A DNA stretch of 8,323 bases from Acidobacteriota bacterium (lineage in GTDB: Bacteria; Acidobacteriota; UBA6911). The notes below the pieces were generated by a model. The model saw nothing but the letters and a program-made list of their open reading frames with translations. It was not told the origin of the DNA and searched no databases. The DNA is taken from NCBI GenBank assembly GCA_023265215.1, contig JAHFUH010000214.1, forward strand, positions 1-8,323, written 5' to 3'. The position numbers were made by a program, and so were the translations under genes. Positions 6,465-8,323 of the stretch are shown one piece after another (the first letter of the stretch is position 1; every line of letters begins with the position of its first letter).

Positions 6465-6494
6465 CTATTTACTGCCGGCCCTCCGGGCCTAAAA
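6465..6494 (-). repeat. REP unit, right copy (element 2)
   Basis: Inverted copy of the unit at 6308-6337, with palindrome GGCCC-TCC-GGGCC at 6477-6489. On the minus strand its AATAG is followed by a different second hairpin, CCCCGAGC-GTCA-GCTCGGGG (6445-6464). The second hairpin therefore keeps its pairing but not its sequence between the two copies. Confidence 0.7.
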
Positions 6495-6590
6495 ACTGAA
6501 AAACCATGCGGCATTTGCGTCTCGTCGGCGTTCCCAGAGTTGTACCGTTTGCATTTTTGACTCTCACTTCCGTTTGCACCCGATAGGTAC

Positions 6591-6619
6591 TTCCGATTAC
6601 AGATTTGGCCTCCTATAAT
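6591..6619 (+). promoter_or_regulatory. Candidate promoter of the nitroreductase gene
   Basis: A perfect TATAAT at 6614-6619 is preceded at 17 bp by TTCCGA (6591-6596), a weak -35 match (3 of 6 to TTGACA). It lies just outside element 2 and 74 bp before the ATG at 6694. The good -10 box, the correct spacing and the strong ribosome site downstream make it the likely start of the nitroreductase-DsrE transcript. Confidence 0.45.
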
Positions 6620-6693
6620 AAAGGCTCTGATTCAAAGAACAGCTGACAGCATTTTGAAGGACCCGACAGGGTCTGGAAAGAGGAGGTATTCTG

Positions 6694-7392
6694 ATGCCGC
6701 AGCAGGAATACGATCATCTTCTTGATCTCGTGAAAACGCGACGGACATTCCGCAAATTCAAACCGGATCCTCTCCCTGAAGGATGCATCGAGAAGATCAT
6801 TGAAATCGCGCGATGGGCGCCTTCCGGATTTCATACTCAACCATGGGAATTCCTTGCAGTAAAAAAGAAAGAAGTAAAGGATGCAATTGTTAAAGCTCTC
6901 GACAGGCATGCTCCTCCTATCACGAATATTAAGGCTGGAGATAAAATCCCGGCTGCTTCCCAGGGGAGCTTCCGTGATGCACCGGTGTTTATCATTCTTC
7001 TCACGGACTGGAGGGCAAAAATAGGATTGCCCGGCCATCCAACGGAGAAAAACCCTCTGGTCACAAGTATCTATTGCTCCAGCATGGCAAGCGCATTTCT
7101 CTATCTGCATCTGGCAGCGGCATCCTTGGGCCTGGCGTCCCAGTGGTATTCAGCCGCGTCACGTCCCGAAGCGGAGCAGGAAATAAGAAATATTATCGGA
7201 TTTCCGGAATCTCTTTCCATCTATGACATGATGGTGCTTGGATATCCGGCTGCCCCTCCGAATCCCAAGGAATTGCGGAGCCTTGCCGAGATGATACATT
7301 ACGATGATTGCGGCCCTCAGGATTTCCGCACCGACGAGCAGGTGCTCGCTTATGCCCAGAAGACCTGGGATTGGTGCATGTCGGAGCATTAG
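6694..7392 (+). CDS. Nitroreductase-family flavoprotein
   Basis: A 232-residue FMN-dependent oxidoreductase of the nitroreductase superfamily; such enzymes are cytoplasmic, act as dimers and use NAD(P)H to reduce nitroaromatics, quinones or other acceptors. The N-terminal FMN phosphate-binding RRTFRKF is at residues 16-22. The FMN-contacting ARWAPSGFHTQPWEF is at 39-53, and the helix with ASAFLYLHLAAASLGLASQW is at 132-151. IYDMMVLGYPAAPP (176-189) is the usual C-terminal GYP segment. The true substrate cannot be read from the sequence. The ATG has a strong AGGAGG (6681-6686) with 7-base spacing. There is no signal peptide. The DsrE-like gene starts 31 bp after the stop, probably in the same transcript. 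Length and motifs are complete. Confidence 0.93.
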   Translation: MPQQEYDHLLDLVKTRRTFRKFKPDPLPEGCIEKIIEIARWAPSGFHTQPWEFLAVKKKEVKDAIVKALDRHAPPITNIKAGDKIPAASQGSFRDAPVFIILLTDWRAKIGLPGHPTEKNPLVTSIYCSSMASAFLYLHLAAASLGLASQWYSAASRPEAEQEIRNIIGFPESLSIYDMMVLGYPAAPPNPKELRSLAEMIHYDDCGPQDFRTDEQVLAYAQKTWDWCMSEH

Positions 7393-7423
7393 TATTACAG
7401 TATTGCAGAGATGGAGGCACTTC

Positions 7424-7852
7424 ATGAAAAAGGCAAGTATAGTTCTGTGTTTTGCACTTGCGACTTCGATATTCGGTTTTATCGGTTCGGTTCGTGGACA
7501 GGAAATAACTTCTCCAAACAGCCGGCTTGCGGTTATATGGAGCAGCAGCGATCCCGAAGTCGCGCACCGTGTCTGTTTCATGTATACGGACAATGCCAAA
7601 AAGCAGAAGTGGTTTGACGAGGTGACCTTGATCGTGTGGGGACCTTCAGCCCGGCTTCTCGCCGGCGACAAGGATCTGCAGGCGGAAATCAAGGGCATGA
7701 TAAATGACGGGGTCAAGGTGCAGGCCTGCCTTGCCTGTGCGGATTCCTATGGCGTCACGGATCAGCTCCGCAAACTCGGGATCGAAGTGAAATACATGGG
7801 CAAGCCGCTGACAGACCTCATTAAAGGAGGCTGGAAGATCCTCACATTTTAA
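7424..7852 (+). CDS. Secreted DsrE/DsrF-like family protein
   Basis: A 142-residue protein of the DsrE-like family, whose members bind or relay sulfur through conserved cysteines. It begins with a signal peptide: MKKAS, a hydrophobic stretch at about residues 6-21, then SVRGQ with likely cleavage near 25-26, so the mature protein should be in the periplasm or outside. The core has LAVIWSSSDPEVAHRV (35-50), VTLIVWGPSARLL (67-79), and ACLACADSYGV (101-111) with a C102-x-x-C105 pair. It ends with the typical LGIEVKYMGKPLTDLIKGGWKILTF-type tail. The frame is open back to 7304, inside the nitroreductase gene, but GGAGG at 7413-7417 placed 6 bases before the ATG at 7424 and the signal peptide decide the start. 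Its exact sulfur role is unknown. A convergent redox gene ends 22 bp downstream. Confidence 0.88.
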   Translation: MKKASIVLCFALATSIFGFIGSVRGQEITSPNSRLAVIWSSSDPEVAHRVCFMYTDNAKKQKWFDEVTLIVWGPSARLLAGDKDLQAEIKGMINDGVKVQACLACADSYGVTDQLRKLGIEVKYMGKPLTDLIKGGWKILTF

Positions 7853-7874
7853 AACCACGCGCAGGTGCACCAGG

Positions 7875-8323
7875 CTATTTGCGCCGTCTTAACGTTTCCG
7901 GGACGCGCTGCATTTCCAATTCTCCCACGCGAAGGTTCCACTTCAGCGGAATGTTCGCAGGCAGATAACATACCTTGTCATCACACGCCTGGTAGCGAAA
8001 TGTGCCTTCCAAGGTCATCTCTTTTCCACCTCCCGCGGCCGCTGCCAACTCCTTCTGCTGAGAGAGGACAACATCCCGGGTAACTACAAATCTGTTTTTA
8101 TACACCGGCAGGGTTTCATTGAGCACCTTCAGATGCATATTCTCCGATGCCGGCCACTGAGGCGTCGAGGCCTTCCATGCGCCTTCAGCCATCTGCCACT
8201 GGACAGGGATGTAGCTGCCTTGCACTCCAGGGGCGTAGACGTGCATTTTGGGCTTCAAGGACACCTCAATCCTGAGCGCCACATGATTGCCCGCCCGCAC
8301 GGTCTCGTCGCTTGCCCTGTATT
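7875..8323 (-). CDS. Redoxin-type protein, C-terminal DsbD-N-like domain (partial)
   Basis: This minus-strand gene is cut by the right edge of the window; its frame is open to the last base, and about 149 C-terminal residues are visible. They form an immunoglobulin-like domain related to the N-terminal (alpha) domain of DsbD (the 'disulfide bond corrector' family). VRAGNHVALRIEVSLKPKM and HVYAPGVQGSYIPVQWQM are its start, and FRYQACDDKVCYLPANIPLKW is its end, with a C-x4-C pair resembling the DsbD-alpha cysteines. From memory, this tail occurs after a thioredoxin-like redoxin domain in many Acidobacteria-type proteins, and the upstream residues YRASDET fit that junction. The GTG at 8300 is therefore probably internal rather than a start. 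It probably acts in thiol exchange outside the cytoplasm. The domain call is firm; the full architecture is inferred. Confidence 0.8.
   Translation of the reverse strand, partial: YRASDETVRAGNHVALRIEVSLKPKMHVYAPGVQGSYIPVQWQMAEGAWKASTPQWPASENMHLKVLNETLPVYKNRFVVTRDVVLSQQKELAAAAGGGKEMTLEGTFRYQACDDKVCYLPANIPLKWNLRVGELEMQRVPETLRRRK

Larger units (their letters stand above)
6277..6577. repeat. Composite inverted-repeat element 2 (REP/MITE-like)
   Basis: A 301-bp non-coding element between res and the nitroreductase gene. Its outer inverted repeats are GCAAACGGAAGTG-GAGTCAA type, 6277-6297 and 6557-6577, matching at 20 of 21 bases. Inside lies an inner inverted pair (6308-6337 and 6465-6494, 28 of 30 matching) plus several more GC-rich hairpins: CCCGGCC/GGCCGGG at 6339-6356, GCGCC/GGCGC at 6378-6390, CGGCAC/GTGCCG at 6390-6411 and CCCCGAGC/GCTCGGGG at 6445-6464. 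No plausible coding frame is present. The architecture mirrors element 1, although the sequences differ. The hairpins may slow or end transcription from res, but none is followed by a clear T-run. Confidence 0.75.

Overview
The window is 8.3 kb of bacterial chromosome, roughly 50-55% GC by eye. It carries a compact defence operon between two palindrome-rich intergenic repeat clusters, with ordinary metabolic and redox genes to the right. The host cannot be fixed from sequence alone. The interspersed hairpins (GTCCC-GTA-GGGAC and CCCGGCACT..AGTGCCGGG) and the redoxin protein ending in a DsbD-N-like domain recall Acidobacteriota or Verrucomicrobiota-type genomes. This is an impression, not a search result.

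Layout. 1-541: a leader with a perfect TATAAT box, then a HigA-like helix-turn-helix antitoxin whose toxin is not visible. 542-1134: a gene-free stretch holding a possible minus-strand coding remnant, a near-perfect 29-bp palindrome, and a 337-bp composite inverted repeat that ends 16 bp before the next start codon. 1135-6203: a four-gene, head-to-tail operon of Type III methyltransferase (mod), zeta-toxin-like P-loop kinase, 59-residue small protein, and Type III restriction/helicase subunit (res). 6204-6693: a second gene-free stretch with a 301-bp composite inverted repeat built on the same plan as the first, then a promoter. 6694-7852: a nitroreductase-family flavoprotein followed by a secreted DsrE-like protein. 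7875-8323: the C-terminal part of a minus-strand redoxin-type protein with a DsbD-N-like domain, running off the right edge.

How the genes work together. Mod and Res should form a Type III restriction-modification enzyme: Mod recognises and N6-methylates an asymmetric site, and Res uses ATP to communicate between sites and cut unmodified DNA. The kinase and small protein sit between mod and res with junctions of 2 bp or an 8-bp overlap, so all four are probably made from one transcript. The simplest reading is a toxin-antitoxin pair embedded in the restriction operon, either stabilising it or acting as a second-line abortive defence if restriction is disturbed. This resembles in principle the PrrC nuclease guarding a Type I system. 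This nested arrangement is the most interesting thing in the window.

The two repeat clusters bracket the operon. Each has outer inverted repeats, an inner inverted pair of double-hairpin units with a shared AATAG linker, and different arm sequences that still pair. They look like REP/BIME- or MITE-type elements and may mark the edges of a mobile or hot-spot island. On the right, the secreted DsrE-like protein and the redoxin/DsbD-N protein suggest extracytoplasmic thiol chemistry unrelated to the defence operon.
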